From NCBI GenBank assembly GCA_951394405.1, contig OX596339.1:1798001-1862000 (forward strand): 64,000 bases of DNA. Direction: 5' to 3'. The position numbers and the translations under genes are program-made. Numbering within the stretch: the stretch's first letter is position 1; every line of letters begins with the position of its first letter. The notes under the pieces were generated by a model, which saw only the letters and a list, made by a program, of their open reading frames with translations, was not told where the DNA came from and made no database searches. The DNA is from Coprinellus micaceus. Taxonomy: Eukaryota > Basidiomycota > Agaricomycetes > Agaricales > Psathyrellaceae. Positions 12,017-21,713 of this stretch are shown here, one piece after another.

Positions 12017-12887
12017 TAGCATAGAAGAAATGAAAGTGTGTTAGGTATCCGTGACCAGCAAGGGACGAGCTTGCAGACCATCATGTCGCAAGCCAACAAG
12101 ACCCTGAGGGGAGGCAGGGTCGGAGGGAGTTGTATGGACTAGAAATTCACGCCTCGATCCGCCAGGTGGATAAACCCAGGTCAATCCCGTTGGCAGTTTG
12201 CGCCGACGAGTTGGGTGAGGCGAAGACAGAGCTCCAGGTCTTGAGCATGGCGGATGATGAGGAATCGGCAGCGGGCGCACATACGTACCCCGATGGCTCT
12301 AACCCAAGACGGAGGGCCGCGATCCCTCGTAAGAATGGCCAATGGAAGGAGATCTGACAGGGCTAAAGATGCCCGGGGATGAGGTGTGAGGACGTTGGTG
12401 GTGAGAGGAAAGGGGTGAGGAAGACCTCTGCTACACGACAGGACAAGTTGAATTGCTGACATCAACATTGCATCGCAGGGCACCGATCCGAAGACGACGG
12501 AATTCACAATGGAAGGCGGACCGGGCTTTTATTCCCGTTAACAAGTGTGCGACAGTATGGACCTCGCAATGGATACCGCAGACCGAAGGATATAACGATG
12601 TCGCTCAGGCAAGAACGGTCGGTGCGACGGGGATGAAGAAGGATCGTGAAGAACGTACCATACAGAGCCACTGAAAGCAAGCGCGGCGATAGGCGAAGGC
12701 AGAGAATATCGCAACGTAGCAGAGAGAGAGAGAAAATAGCAATATAATAGCGAGGGTAGTGACTGAGCAGTATTAAGAAAGTATTAATGAAGGATATTCA
12801 GATACGACGTAGAGACCTGACGCGAACGGGGCAAAAGTGAGTAACGCAGTGAGGTGGTTGATAGCGCAGTGAAGCTTACCATGATCG
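12017..12887. other. Intergenic with a short GA microsatellite
   Basis: No convincing gene. A short (GA)n run lies near 12720-12733. The stretch lies between the convergent 3' ends of two related F-box genes. Confidence 0.4.
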
Positions 12888-14123
12888 TTAGGCAGAAAAC
12901 GAGGGCCCGTTGACATTGACGCCATCTCTGACCAGGGTGCGGCGAAGATACCGAAAGGAAGCCCACTCCTCGAACCCAGCGTGGGCGGGCGGTGCGACAA
13001 TATGCACGTTCTTCAAGGACGGGGCAAACAGTTGAAGTGAAAGCATGGCGTCTAGGATAGCGCGGGCGGGTGTCGGAGACCTTGTGGGCCTGCGGTTGAT
13101 GTATACGAGGATAACATCTTCCAACGGGTTGTCAGTGGGGAGGGGGTACGACGGCTGCCAGTCAGGTCCCTCAGGCGCCACCCAAACAACTCGTTTGAGC
13201 GAGGGACACAGGTGCATGATATGCGAACCCTCTCCCCGAGCGACCCACGAGGCATTGCGAGAGAACCCGAGCTCCTCAATCTGAGGAGCGAAGAGCGTAA
13301 GGAAAGGTCGAAGGCTGATGGAAGGCTCGAAAATATATAAAGACGTGAGGGCCGGGAGGAGGTCACGGGTTGGGAAGCAGCGGAGAATGTGACCCGTGCG
13401 ATGGTAAGGGTGCGCCCATGGAGACTGAGGTACAGCGCTACCGATAGACAGCACCTCGAGATTAGGATGAGGGTTGGGCAAAGGAGAGGAATCGTCTGGG
13501 TAAGGTTTGACGCACAACCTGTCCAAGTGGAAAGTCACCAGCTGAGGGAGGGATCGTAATAGCGTCTTCGTTTGGAAGAGATTTGGCTCCTCGTTCTGGG
13601 ATTCGAATTGAATACGCAGGAGGCCGGTTGAGTGAGCGGACAATGCATCGACAATTGCGACTGGGCGTATGCGCATCGGGGGGTTGTGGGAGGGCCAAAC
13701 GTTTCGCAAGATGAAAACTTTGAGGTTAGGAGTGCGAGATATAAGGGCGCCCAGCTGGCCGGCGGAGTAACCGCCTTGAATTCGCAACTCCATCCGCCAG
13801 CATAAAGATCCGTAGTCGACGTCGTTGGGGGAGGGGGGAGTGGTGAGCGTCTCGAGGACGGCGGACAATTCGCCGGAAGTGCGAAGTAGGATGACCTTCC
13901 AGTACAGGCATACGCACGCGCGGTTCACGTCACGATTGACCGTGGCGAACATGTTGATGAACGTGGCCTGGCGTGTGGGGAAGTCGACGAAGTGGCCCGA
14001 AATGTCGTCGTGTTGCATGTAGGCAGAGAACTCGTTGCCGCTGTAGAGCGAAAAGAACATAATGCGTTCGAAGATGTCGAAAGGAACCGGTTTGAACGGA
14101 CGAAGGTTGCGGATGGGAGACAT
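12888..14123 (-). CDS. F-box protein (single exon)
   Basis: The frame opens at 14255, but I choose the Met at 14121-14123 (MSPIRNLRPF) because the F-box follows at once (FKPVPFDIFERIMFF) and the upstream residues have no family character. That gives 411 residues ending at a TAA (12888-12890). TPNLKVFILRNVW matches the motif in the F-box genes at 5050 and 10718, so the three form a local family. The C-terminal half is LRR-like with regular leucines. The probable role is an SCF substrate adaptor, inferred from the family. Confidence 0.72.
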   Translation of the reverse strand: MSPIRNLRPFKPVPFDIFERIMFFSLYSGNEFSAYMQHDDISGHFVDFPTRQATFINMFATVNRDVNRACVCLYWKVILLRTSGELSAVLETLTTPPSPNDVDYGSLCWRMELRIQGGYSAGQLGALISRTPNLKVFILRNVWPSHNPPMRIRPVAIVDALSAHSTGLLRIQFESQNEEPNLFQTKTLLRSLPQLVTFHLDRLCVKPYPDDSSPLPNPHPNLEVLSIGSAVPQSPWAHPYHRTGHILRCFPTRDLLPALTSLYIFEPSISLRPFLTLFAPQIEELGFSRNASWVARGEGSHIMHLCPSLKRVVWVAPEGPDWQPSYPLPTDNPLEDVILVYINRRPTRSPTPARAILDAMLSLQLFAPSLKNVHIVAPPAHAGFEEWASFRYLRRTLVRDGVNVNGPSFSA

Positions 14124-15769
14124 GGTGAACCGGACAGAGAGGAGAGTGTGTGTTGCAGTGGTCGATGGAGACTGAAATGGGCAGCGATCGAATGCAAAAT
14201 TGGGGTAGGGTAGAGATCTGGATCCACCTTCAACCGGCGGCTCCACGTATCCCAATCGCGTGAAACCAGGGTCAAAAATAAAAGTGACGACGGGACAGGA
14301 GGGAGCGAACCGCGGAACGACGGAGCTTGACCACTCAGGGTGTTGATAGACGTGGTTCGGGTATATGTACGGTGCGGGGGTAACACCTAAGCCACCATCC
14401 TATCTCGGTGAGCGCGTAAAAGGGTGCAGTAATGTGAGCTCACCATGCAAGGTTATTTAATAAGAGACGATTTTAGAAGAATGGGGGAAAGGATGGCCGA
14501 GCTCCTGTGACGTTGAGGCCAGTGAGGATGGTTCAACTACGGATGTGTCCGACGAGAAGAAACGGCAATGAAGCGAAGTGGTGAGAGAAGGGACGGTCAC
14601 ATGAGTAGATTCATCGTAAACTAAACTGTGAAGGGTACATCGGGAGCTCAAAACGGACAAGGGACAATGAGAGACGAGAGAGGGCGTGTTTTTAATCTAA
14701 GGGAAGAGGTGTTAATGTAGTAAAGCAGTGCGAAGAGCAAAAGACGAACAAAGTGCCCTAATTAAGGGGAGAGGGTGGAGAGGAGAACCGCGATGCATAG
14801 GCCGTGGAATGTAGAATAGGTGGTGCAGGATGGGTGAGAGAAGGGACGACCATGTCGAAACGGACGAGCGAACTCGATTCGAGCGACCACAGGTTCAGGG
14901 AAACGAGGTCCCATCTCGAAATGTATGGCGTTCCGAGGGAGGAAAGGCGTTCGAGGGGAGGATAGATGGACCCCGAGGGGGCAGGCGGAAGATCCATGAA
15001 GCGAACGGCGACTTGGGAGGGTGGTTGAGAGGGGACGGAGCTTCAAGAAAAATTGGATTAGAATGTTGAAACTCAAGATAAGGAAGGAGAGGAGGACTAA
15101 CTGGCGGTGGGGATGGAGGAACATGATTGGCAGAGGAGGAAAGATTTTGGGAAACGATCCAGAAAGCAAACCTAAAACCGATAGGGTGGAGTCGAGAGAC
15201 AGGCAGATTTGAGTCAGCAAATGGAGTGAAGAGGAGAAGCTTTGATAGGGGGAAGGGAAGGACAGTAGGGGGAAGGGAAGGACAGGACGGGTATAACGAT
15301 GGGAGAACAGAGGTCACAAAAGAAGGTATGGGATGGGATATGGAGGAGTCATGGTAGAAAGGTAGAGTGTGTTGTACAATCGCACGGAAACAGGGAAACT
15401 TAATGATGAGGGAGAAAAAGGAAGGAATTACGCACGATCACATGGGTCGAATCTTCAAGATTTCCTTGGCGCATTTGAACTCGCGCGGGACAAGAACCCG
15501 AGGCTTAAAGCCTCGGAATTGCCCCAAAGCGTCTAATGCTGTCACAATAGGGCGGCTGCTACCATTGCTCAGCGTTGGCTTCTGCGTTCACTCTGAGTAC
15601 ATCCATGGTTTATATAGTTGTATTTTCCGCACTGTACACCGCATAGAGCGCTTCCAATAAACACGATTTGAAAATAACCAATGTAGCGATCAAAGCAACC
15701 CAATCCAGTGACGAGGAACCGAGGCAGGGATAGGGGAACAGCCCCAGCATACCCCTAGCGGGTATACCT
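14124..15769. other. Gene-poor, purine-rich stretch
   Basis: The plus strand is strongly enriched in A and G between about 14400 and 15450. Long frames on the minus strand here (for example 14762-15220) are rich in Leu, Ser, Pro and Phe as expected from a pyrimidine strand, not from a real protein. A 20-nt unit (TAGGGGGAAGGGAAGGACAG) is repeated twice in tandem at 15246-15285, and a 9-bp perfect inverted repeat with a 1-nt centre lies at 15498-15516. Confidence 0.45.
15246..15285. repeat. Two tandem 20-nt purine units
   Basis: TAGGGGGAAGGGAAGGACAG occurs twice without a gap. It lies inside the purine-rich stretch and probably arose by slippage. Confidence 0.75.
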
Positions 15770-16070
15770 GGGATCCAACTGGGAATTGACCGGGAGTTGA
15801 CTGGGAGTTGACTGGGTCATGCCCCACCAGGAGTTTTTGACCCCAGTCAAAAGCGACATTTTCCCGCCGTTTGTAACTGGGAGCTCACTGGGCACGGCGC
15901 CCCAGGGAACGGCCTCCATCCCAGTCAGCGCCCAATCAAAAACCGGTCAGCGCCCGGTCAATCCCAGGAAGATCCCAGTGGGATTGACTGGGAGGCACCC
16001 GGTGCACCCAGCCGATTTCACTGGGTGCCTTCCCAGTGCGCCCAGTAAGCGCCCGGGGCATTTCGCCGGG
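15770..16070. repeat. CTGGG/CCCAG-rich repeat block
   Basis: About 300 bp dominated by ACTGGG, TTGACTGGGAG and their complements CCCAGT and CAGTCAA. It opens with tandem copies (ttgactgggag) and continues with inverted pairs, for example GCACCCAG...CTGGGTGC around 16010-16035. The matches are imperfect and of both orientations, so many hairpins are possible. It contains no credible coding frame. It may be a dispersed non-autonomous repeat or satellite-like sequence, but I cannot tell copy number from one window. Confidence 0.5.
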
Positions 16071-16342
16071 GGCGTGGTTCATAGTGAATGCTTTGTTCCC
16101 GGACTCATGTACCGGTTGACTGGTGCAAAAATGCAAAGGGACCTACAGAAGAGGCCGGTAGGATCTGGGGGTGGGAAGTCGCGGTGTGTGGCCCACTGGC
16201 TCCAACTCCTGATGACATCTGGCAGCATTCTGAATTTCTGGCTGGAGCCTGGGGGTGACCGTGAGGGTGGAGTTCGAAGTTTGAACTCTGAACTTACTAC
16301 TTAGTTTGAAGTGAGTCGTGAGTCGTGACTGACACCCTGGGC

Positions 16343-16348
16343 AAAAAA
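16343..16348 (-). terminator. Pol III T-run terminator of tRNA-Phe
   Basis: Six T residues on the minus strand start directly after the discriminator base of the tRNA. Confidence 0.75.
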
Positions 16349-16421
16349 TGGGGGCACCGCGGATCGAACGCGGGACCTTTAGAACTTCAGTCTACTGCTC
16401 TCCCAACTGAGCTATGCCCCC
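16349..16421 (-). tRNA. tRNA-Phe (GAA)
   Basis: The minus strand folds into a complete 73-nt cloverleaf without intron. The acceptor stem is GGGGGCA/TGCCCCC, the D arm GCTC-AGTTGGGA-GAGC, the anticodon loop CTGAAGT (anticodon GAA) and the T arm CCGCG-TTCGATC-CGCGG, with discriminator A. The internal promoter boxes A and B are intact. A run of six T (plus strand 16343-16348) follows directly and would terminate Pol III. The first anticodon-stem pair is a G-A mismatch. Confidence 0.93.
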
Positions 16422-16787
16422 ATTGCCATGCTTATCGGGGTTCGCCCACTCCCTGGGCCTTTTTCTTTCTTCTCTCTGTCATCTGTCACCGAGTCACCCT
16501 ATATCTGCAGGTCTGGCTCAGTTTCTGTAAATAATGGCCCATCCGGGCAGCCCTGGACACTTCCAAAATGGATTCAAAACCCCAAGTGCAAAACCATGCA
16601 CAAAACCAAACGGAATAGGTTGTCACGGTGCTCTGAGAGCTGAAGTACATACACGCGCAGCTAAGTAAGGTGTCGTTACTATCGCGCAGTCAAGTTGGTG
16701 ATGTTAGAAAAGGGTTGAACCCCACTTCGATTCGAGGTTTGAGTACCCGGCTGGAGGTAGAGGTCACTATAAGCCAACTCTGGTCAG
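16422..16787. other. Intergenic, nothing recognised
   Basis: It contains a short pyrimidine run and no credible coding frame. It lies between the tRNA-Phe 5' end and the stop codon of the minus-strand gene at 16788-17605. Confidence 0.35.
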
Positions 16788-17605
16788 TCAAGGAGAAGGA
16801 ATAGCACTTGAAATTGCGCACCGGGTCCTTTCTCGGAGAGAACGATATGCCTCTTCAGAGCACCTGACTCTCTTATCAGAGGGCCAGAAGGTTACTGGGT
16901 GGTTGTCGATCAGCGCAGTTCCGGGTTGACCGTGTAACGCATTGTCCAAGATGCGTTCATACGGGCGTTTAAGTCCACCATCAAAGAACATAACTCCCAT
17001 TACTCCACCTGGTGCGAACTTGTAACAGACGGAGACAAGGTCGAACATATGGCCGCGAGAGCTATTGCTCTTGATGAAGTCAGCCATCATCTTCGCAAGG
17101 GAAATCAGGCGGAATCTTTCACCACTTAGTAGGCAAAAAGATACCGCGAAGGGGGCGACTGAGACGTGGGCGCCTATTTCGAGGTCTGTTGACCTCATCC
17201 ACAGGAACATTCCGCGGGAGCATGCCTGAAGTTCTGTGACGACAGCTCCACGGTGCTGAGTGATGTAGAATGCGTCGTTAGACTGGCACAGTATGGACGT
17301 CAGCACAAATTAGATGGAAAGCAAAATAAAGGTAGTCCCACCGCGATGACTTTACACATCTGCGCGATAATCGGCGCCTGACCGGGAAGGTATGTGGACG
17401 CGTTGAGAAGCCGAGTGAGGGCGCGCTGTGTCTGGGCTGTCCCGTCTTGGTAGCGTAGATCGGTGACCCCATTGGGGAACGTGAACAATCGATACATCGG
17501 TGCAGGACCGTCGGCCCATGCATGCTCTGGCCTGTTGTCGGCCGCAGCCCAAAAGTCAAGGTTTACAACGAGACGTATCTTGCGATTGTTAGCTGAGGTC
17601 GCCAT
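16788..17605 (-). CDS. Hypothetical protein, two exons
   Basis: Exon 1 (17342-17605, 264 nt) and exon 2 (16788-17282, 495 nt) are joined in phase 0 by a 59-nt GT-AG intron, giving 252 residues. The protein starts MATSANNRKIRLVVNLDF and ends SSAIPSP. It has no signal peptide or membrane segment. The family is not recognised. The start is supported by a TATATAAT element 33-40 nt upstream. The gene lies only 74 nt downstream of the F-box/nucleotidyltransferase-like gene on the same strand. Confidence 0.6.
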
Positions 17606-17637
17606 GGGAGTTTGGATGTCCCATCGCGTTGCATTAC

Positions 17638-17645
17638 ATTATATA
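17638..17645 (-). promoter_or_regulatory. TATA box of gene 16788-17605
   Basis: TATATAAT on the minus strand, about 33 nt before the ATG at 17605. It supports the gene being separate from its upstream neighbour. Confidence 0.5.
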
Positions 17646-17679
17646 GGCCTTCTGCGAGGCGGAATTGGCCTGACTCGTC

Positions 17680-18873
17680 CTACAAAAAAAGGGGCCACAA
17701 ATAGAACCAGACTTCACGCTCTAGAACGACGAGCCGATAGCGTTTACCAGATCCGTCTTTCGACTCTTCATGAACCCATGCTAGCTCGAATTTGAAGGCG
17801 GTCGTCTCTTGATCCGTCAAATACACCGAATGATCCTCTGCCTCCCTCATCCAGGGAGTGTATCGGTCTAAATCATTTGAGGTTTCAGTTATCGTCTGAA
17901 ATGTCTTCCACCGGGGGTTCTAGGAACTGACGCACCTCCAAACTCTATCACCCAACTATATTTGTCATTCACGCTGCGTATCCCGATCCCTATCTCTGGC
18001 CTGCGGGATTCGCGGTCAATGTAGAATCCCCTTTCTGTGTACTTCTTTGCCCAATTTGGGTTCCAGTCGTCACCCAAGGGATCCCGTCCCGTCACGTAGA
18101 ACCTCCGTAACTGGAAAGTGGCTTCTGGGAAAAGAGAAATGGCTTGCTTGTGCGTCATGAAATTCATGACCCCAGCTGCCGGACACATTAGTTCTTATCA
18201 TGTTCTTCGTAGAAGGATGATAACACGCACTCGAATGGAAGCCGAGGACATGCTCGACTGGGGGCTTTGCAACGACAACCACCTGCACCTTCAGCAGAAC
18301 GGCATCAGGCCCAGCTACATCCAGATCCACCTTCTCGAAATCCATAACATGGATGATTCCACTCTTCCCTCCTCCAGACAGGAATCCGGGAGAAGAAGTA
18401 ATTCCGAAGACTTCTGTCAGGAGTGGGTAGTCATCATCTCTGCCCTCGCGGGGCCCCTTATGAACCCTGACGTACCCTTCTCTATCGAGGTACATGATCA
18501 GATGGAGGAGCCCTCCTATTCGAGTCAGGATATCGAGGTCTGAATTCACCAAGGGAGGCAGTCTTTCGAAGAACTGGATCATCTGTGAACCCGTGACTAT
18601 GGCCCCACTTCGAGCAAGTATCGATCGAAAGCCCTCAGGTTCTGGAAACCAATATCGGAGGAAGGTATTGGCATCCCAAGCTACCGTCGTGTAGCGATGG
18701 ACTGCTGCGCGCATGAAGGTAGACACTTTGGCAATCCGCATCAGCTCTTGAATTGAGAGATAAGAGAGCAAGACGTTGGAAAGCCCCAGCGGATGATCAC
18801 TTGCAGCAAGCCTCTCGAAGCCTCCCAAACGCCTTGCGGAAGATAGATAGCGGTACTTCGCGAATGTGGCCAT
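17680..18873 (-). CDS. F-box protein with nucleotidyltransferase-like core
   Basis: Three exons (18231-18873, 17936-18175, 17680-17867) with introns of 55 and 68 nt stay in frame for 356 residues. The N-terminus is an F-box-like helix pair (LGLSNVLLSYLSIQELMRI). The next segment AIVTGSQMIQFF followed by NSDLDIL resembles the hG[GS]...D-h-D signature of nucleotidyltransferase folds. The splice at 18175/18231 creates HSTGVMNFM, followed by SLFPEATFQLRR, a pattern I associate with an abundant Agaricomycete family. The C-terminal exon is FKFELAWVHEE. A relative with the same order lies at 25518-26629 on the other strand. Enzymatic activity is inference only. Confidence 0.68.
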
Positions 18874-19026
18874 TTGGAACGAGTGGTAGTTGACACCGCA
18901 AGCGGTTGTCTTGTCCCCATTTTGTACCCACGTCGGGAGTAATATGAAATCAGTCGACCACGTGACTCTGTTGATCCGTCACATTGATCCTGTGAACGGC
19001 TGATATTTTTTCGACGAACATTCTTC

Positions 19027-19423
19027 ACATCCACGATTTGGAGGTCCCTATATTGTTCGGATTTCTTGAGACAACATTTTCAGTTTGGCGATGGCGTTCT
19101 ACCCGTCACGACGCACCGAAACAGGTCTGTCAGTCTGTCGATACGTTCTGATAACCCGGCTTCTGCACGAGAACTTAAATCAGGCGAGTACTTCCTTGTT
19201 TGTGGTTTCTCGATCTCCGTTTTCGCAACCCTCTCATCGTCATCGACGAAGATGGATATCCCGTCCTCCTACTAAAGCACCCTGACTCCGAGGCATGAGC
19301 TCGAGGGTATAAATGAGATGGTTACACACAGCAGGCTCAGGCTGACGACATCTCTCGCTATGTCCATAGACGCAACCGACGTGGGGAAGTGGTCGCGCGT
19401 GCGCTTTGCCAAGACTGAGACGG
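19027..19423. repeat. Tandem duplication, first 397-bp copy
   Basis: The copy is identical by eye to 19424-19820. It carries a TATAAA (19308-19313) and an ATG (19360-19362), but its reading frame runs into the second copy and stops. It lies between divergently transcribed genes. Confidence 0.9.
19308..19313 (+). promoter_or_regulatory. Duplicate TATA box
   Basis: TATAAA in the first copy of the 397-bp duplication, 46 nt before a decoy ATG at 19360. Confidence 0.5.
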
Positions 19424-19820
19424 ACATCCACGATTTGGAGGTCCCTATATTGTTCGGATTTCTTGAGACAACATTTTCAGTTTGGCGATGGCGTTCTACC
19501 CGTCACGACGCACCGAAACAGGTCTGTCAGTCTGTCGATACGTTCTGATAACCCGGCTTCTGCACGAGAACTTAAATCAGGCGAGTACTTCCTTGTTTGT
19601 GGTTTCTCGATCTCCGTTTTCGCAACCCTCTCATCGTCATCGACGAAGATGGATATCCCGTCCTCCTACTAAAGCACCCTGACTCCGAGGCATGAGCTCG
19701 AGGGTATAAATGAGATGGTTACACACAGCAGGCTCAGGCTGACGACATCTCTCGCTATGTCCATAGACGCAACCGACGTGGGGAAGTGGTCGCGCGTGCG
19801 CTTTGCCAAGACTGAGACGG
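19424..19820. repeat. Tandem duplication, second 397-bp copy
   Basis: Directly adjacent to the first copy, with the junction at GAGACGG/ACATCC. It contains the TATA box and the first codons of the gene at 19757-21175. No mismatch between the copies was found when reading base by base. Confidence 0.9.
19705..19710 (+). promoter_or_regulatory. TATA box of gene 19757-21175
   Basis: TATAAA in GGGTATAAATGAG, 46 nt before the chosen ATG. The spacing matches the other TATA boxes of the window. Confidence 0.6.
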
Positions 19821-21175
19821 TATTCCTGAAGTTGGTAGAGTCAGTGAAGGAAAATCCTGACTTATTCAAGCTTGGGCGATCCAACTCTTACCCCATGAAC
19901 TATTTTGTACGTTCTACTTCTTTGTGCCGGCCTCCACTCCGCCTGTAAGCATTCTGACACGAGACACCTTTCCAGCTGTGTAACGCGAAAACTGGCTTGG
20001 AAATACCACTCACTCATGCATTCGTCGTGAAAACTTCGACACCTCTCGAAACAGGTAACTTCGTGCCCCCCGGAAAACCCCTCCCTGACGGCGTGCACAA
20101 AGATCACAGGTAGAGTCGGTCTATATCCAATCGTCCCTTATACTGAAGCCCTATATTCCAGGAGAGAAACGCCCCAGTGGGGTGCTCAGATAGCAGTAAC
20201 TTTTGATACGTCCTTGGACCCCGACTTTCATCAGCACCTGTCCGTGAGTCGACCTAGTGAGTTTCAGAGTGCTCGTCTCATTTATCATCATAGGTGCTCG
20301 AGGAATGGGCCGCAGGGAACTCGACTGTGGACTCCGAAACCAGATCCCGTCTGTCATGGATGAAACCAGAATATGTAGCCGACAGGTCTATTTACATCGC
20401 CACCTGTGCCCTGTTCCAGGACCGTAGCGCATTCAACAGCAAGGAGGATGCACCTGATATCAAATATCCCCTTCATGAATGGCTGAAGAACGCGGTAGTC
20501 CCTCACACCTCATGGGTACCTAACCCGGCACGGGTGATGTTCTACGAAAGGGTCGACGGGGTGCAGAAAGACATATTGAAGACCGACATGCCACGTCTTC
20601 ATGCAGGAGACCTCGTAAAGATGGTCTTCAAGTTAGGGTTCACACTGACGAAGACCTCCTGGGTCATGGCACTTTCCCCTGTTCAGATTATCAGGGTCTA
20701 CCGAACAGCCTTTCCCGAGGTAGGAATTCGTCAGTTAGCCCAAGACAATACCAAACTGGGCCTGAAACAGGAAGGGGACACCCTGGAAGTACTCTCAGGT
20801 AAGTCGTTGAACTTTTCGAGATCTTGACATCCGCCTTAGTACAATGGCTTCCTCACAGATTCAGACTCAGACATTTCCGAGGGTGTCTCGAAGCGGAAAG
20901 GGAAGGGCCGCGATGACCCCTCCGACGAAACCGAACACGAAATGGACGGAAATTCTCCATCGTGGGAACCCCTCACGCCTCTACTCGACGGCCAGGATCT
21001 ACCTGGAGATGTTCCAGAGGCCTCGGGCAGCGGGCGAGTGTTGGCAGTGGATGGTGGTGAGACCAAGTACGGAGTCAACCGCACGGCCGGGTTCGATAGG
21101 GTGAATAAACGTGAGCGAAGCAAGGGAGATTCTACCGAAGAACCTGATCGAAAGAAGAGGGCCACTAAGAGTTGA
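19757..21175 (+). CDS. Hypothetical protein, five exons, duplicated 5' end
   Basis: Start MSIDATDVGKWSRV at 19757. Exon 1 ends at 19906 (PMNYF). The following exons read LCNAKTGLEIPLTHAF, RETPQWGAQIAV, then the long VLEEWAAGNSTV exon up to about 20800 (DTLEVLS), and a final acidic/basic tail (SDSDISEGVSKRKGKGRDD ... RKKRATKS) ending at 21175. All junctions are GT-AG and keep frame. I do not recognise the family. The tail could carry a nuclear localisation signal. The first 64 nt of the coding region lie inside the 397-bp duplication. Confidence 0.62.
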
Positions 21176-21713
21176 AGTGCAAAGTAGCTATGTTATGCTG
21201 GCTTGTCGTTTCGATTACTACTTAAGCCAGTTTTGTTATATGCCCTAATATATTGAAATGCCGCGAAATACTGTGCGAATCCAGAAGCGTCGATTGGGTT
21301 CTGAGCACCAAAGAAGGTAGGGTTCAGTATCTCGCTTCAAATATTGGTCTTACGGATCACCTTCTACGCAGACACGGACCCTAGTTCTCGATAACAGAGA
21401 GTTGCACGAAAGCAACAGGGAAACAAAGCCATCTGGTTACTCGTAAAGCGCTTGGTAGCCTTCCGCGGTTCCCAAAAATAAACCAGTACTAGTAATCACG
21501 AAGGTCGTTATCGGGCTGGGCTTCAATTATTAGTCGAAGTGAGAGCCAAGGGCGCCGTTCCTCACCGCTTTAGCTCTTCTCAGTCAGACGCAGATTAATG
21601 TGCGCGTACAATGGCGCTCTCGGAGCGAGATAACAGGTAACATAGATAGACCGGCTATTCGGATAATACGCAAGGTGAGAGTAAATAACTCCCTACTCGA
21701 GGGAGGATGCACA
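21176..21713. other. Intergenic, nothing recognised
   Basis: AT-richer sequence without credible frames, between the convergent 3' ends of the gene at 19757-21175 and the reductase large subunit. Confidence 0.4.

Noticed and set aside
11513..12022. 169-codon frame antisense to the F-box gene
   Set aside because: Shadow of the plus-strand gene, which has clear F-box features.
14762..15220. 152-codon minus-strand frame with hydrophobic N-terminus
   Set aside because: It follows from the pyrimidine-rich strand; composition is Leu/Ser/Pro/Phe-biased and there is no motif or splice partner.
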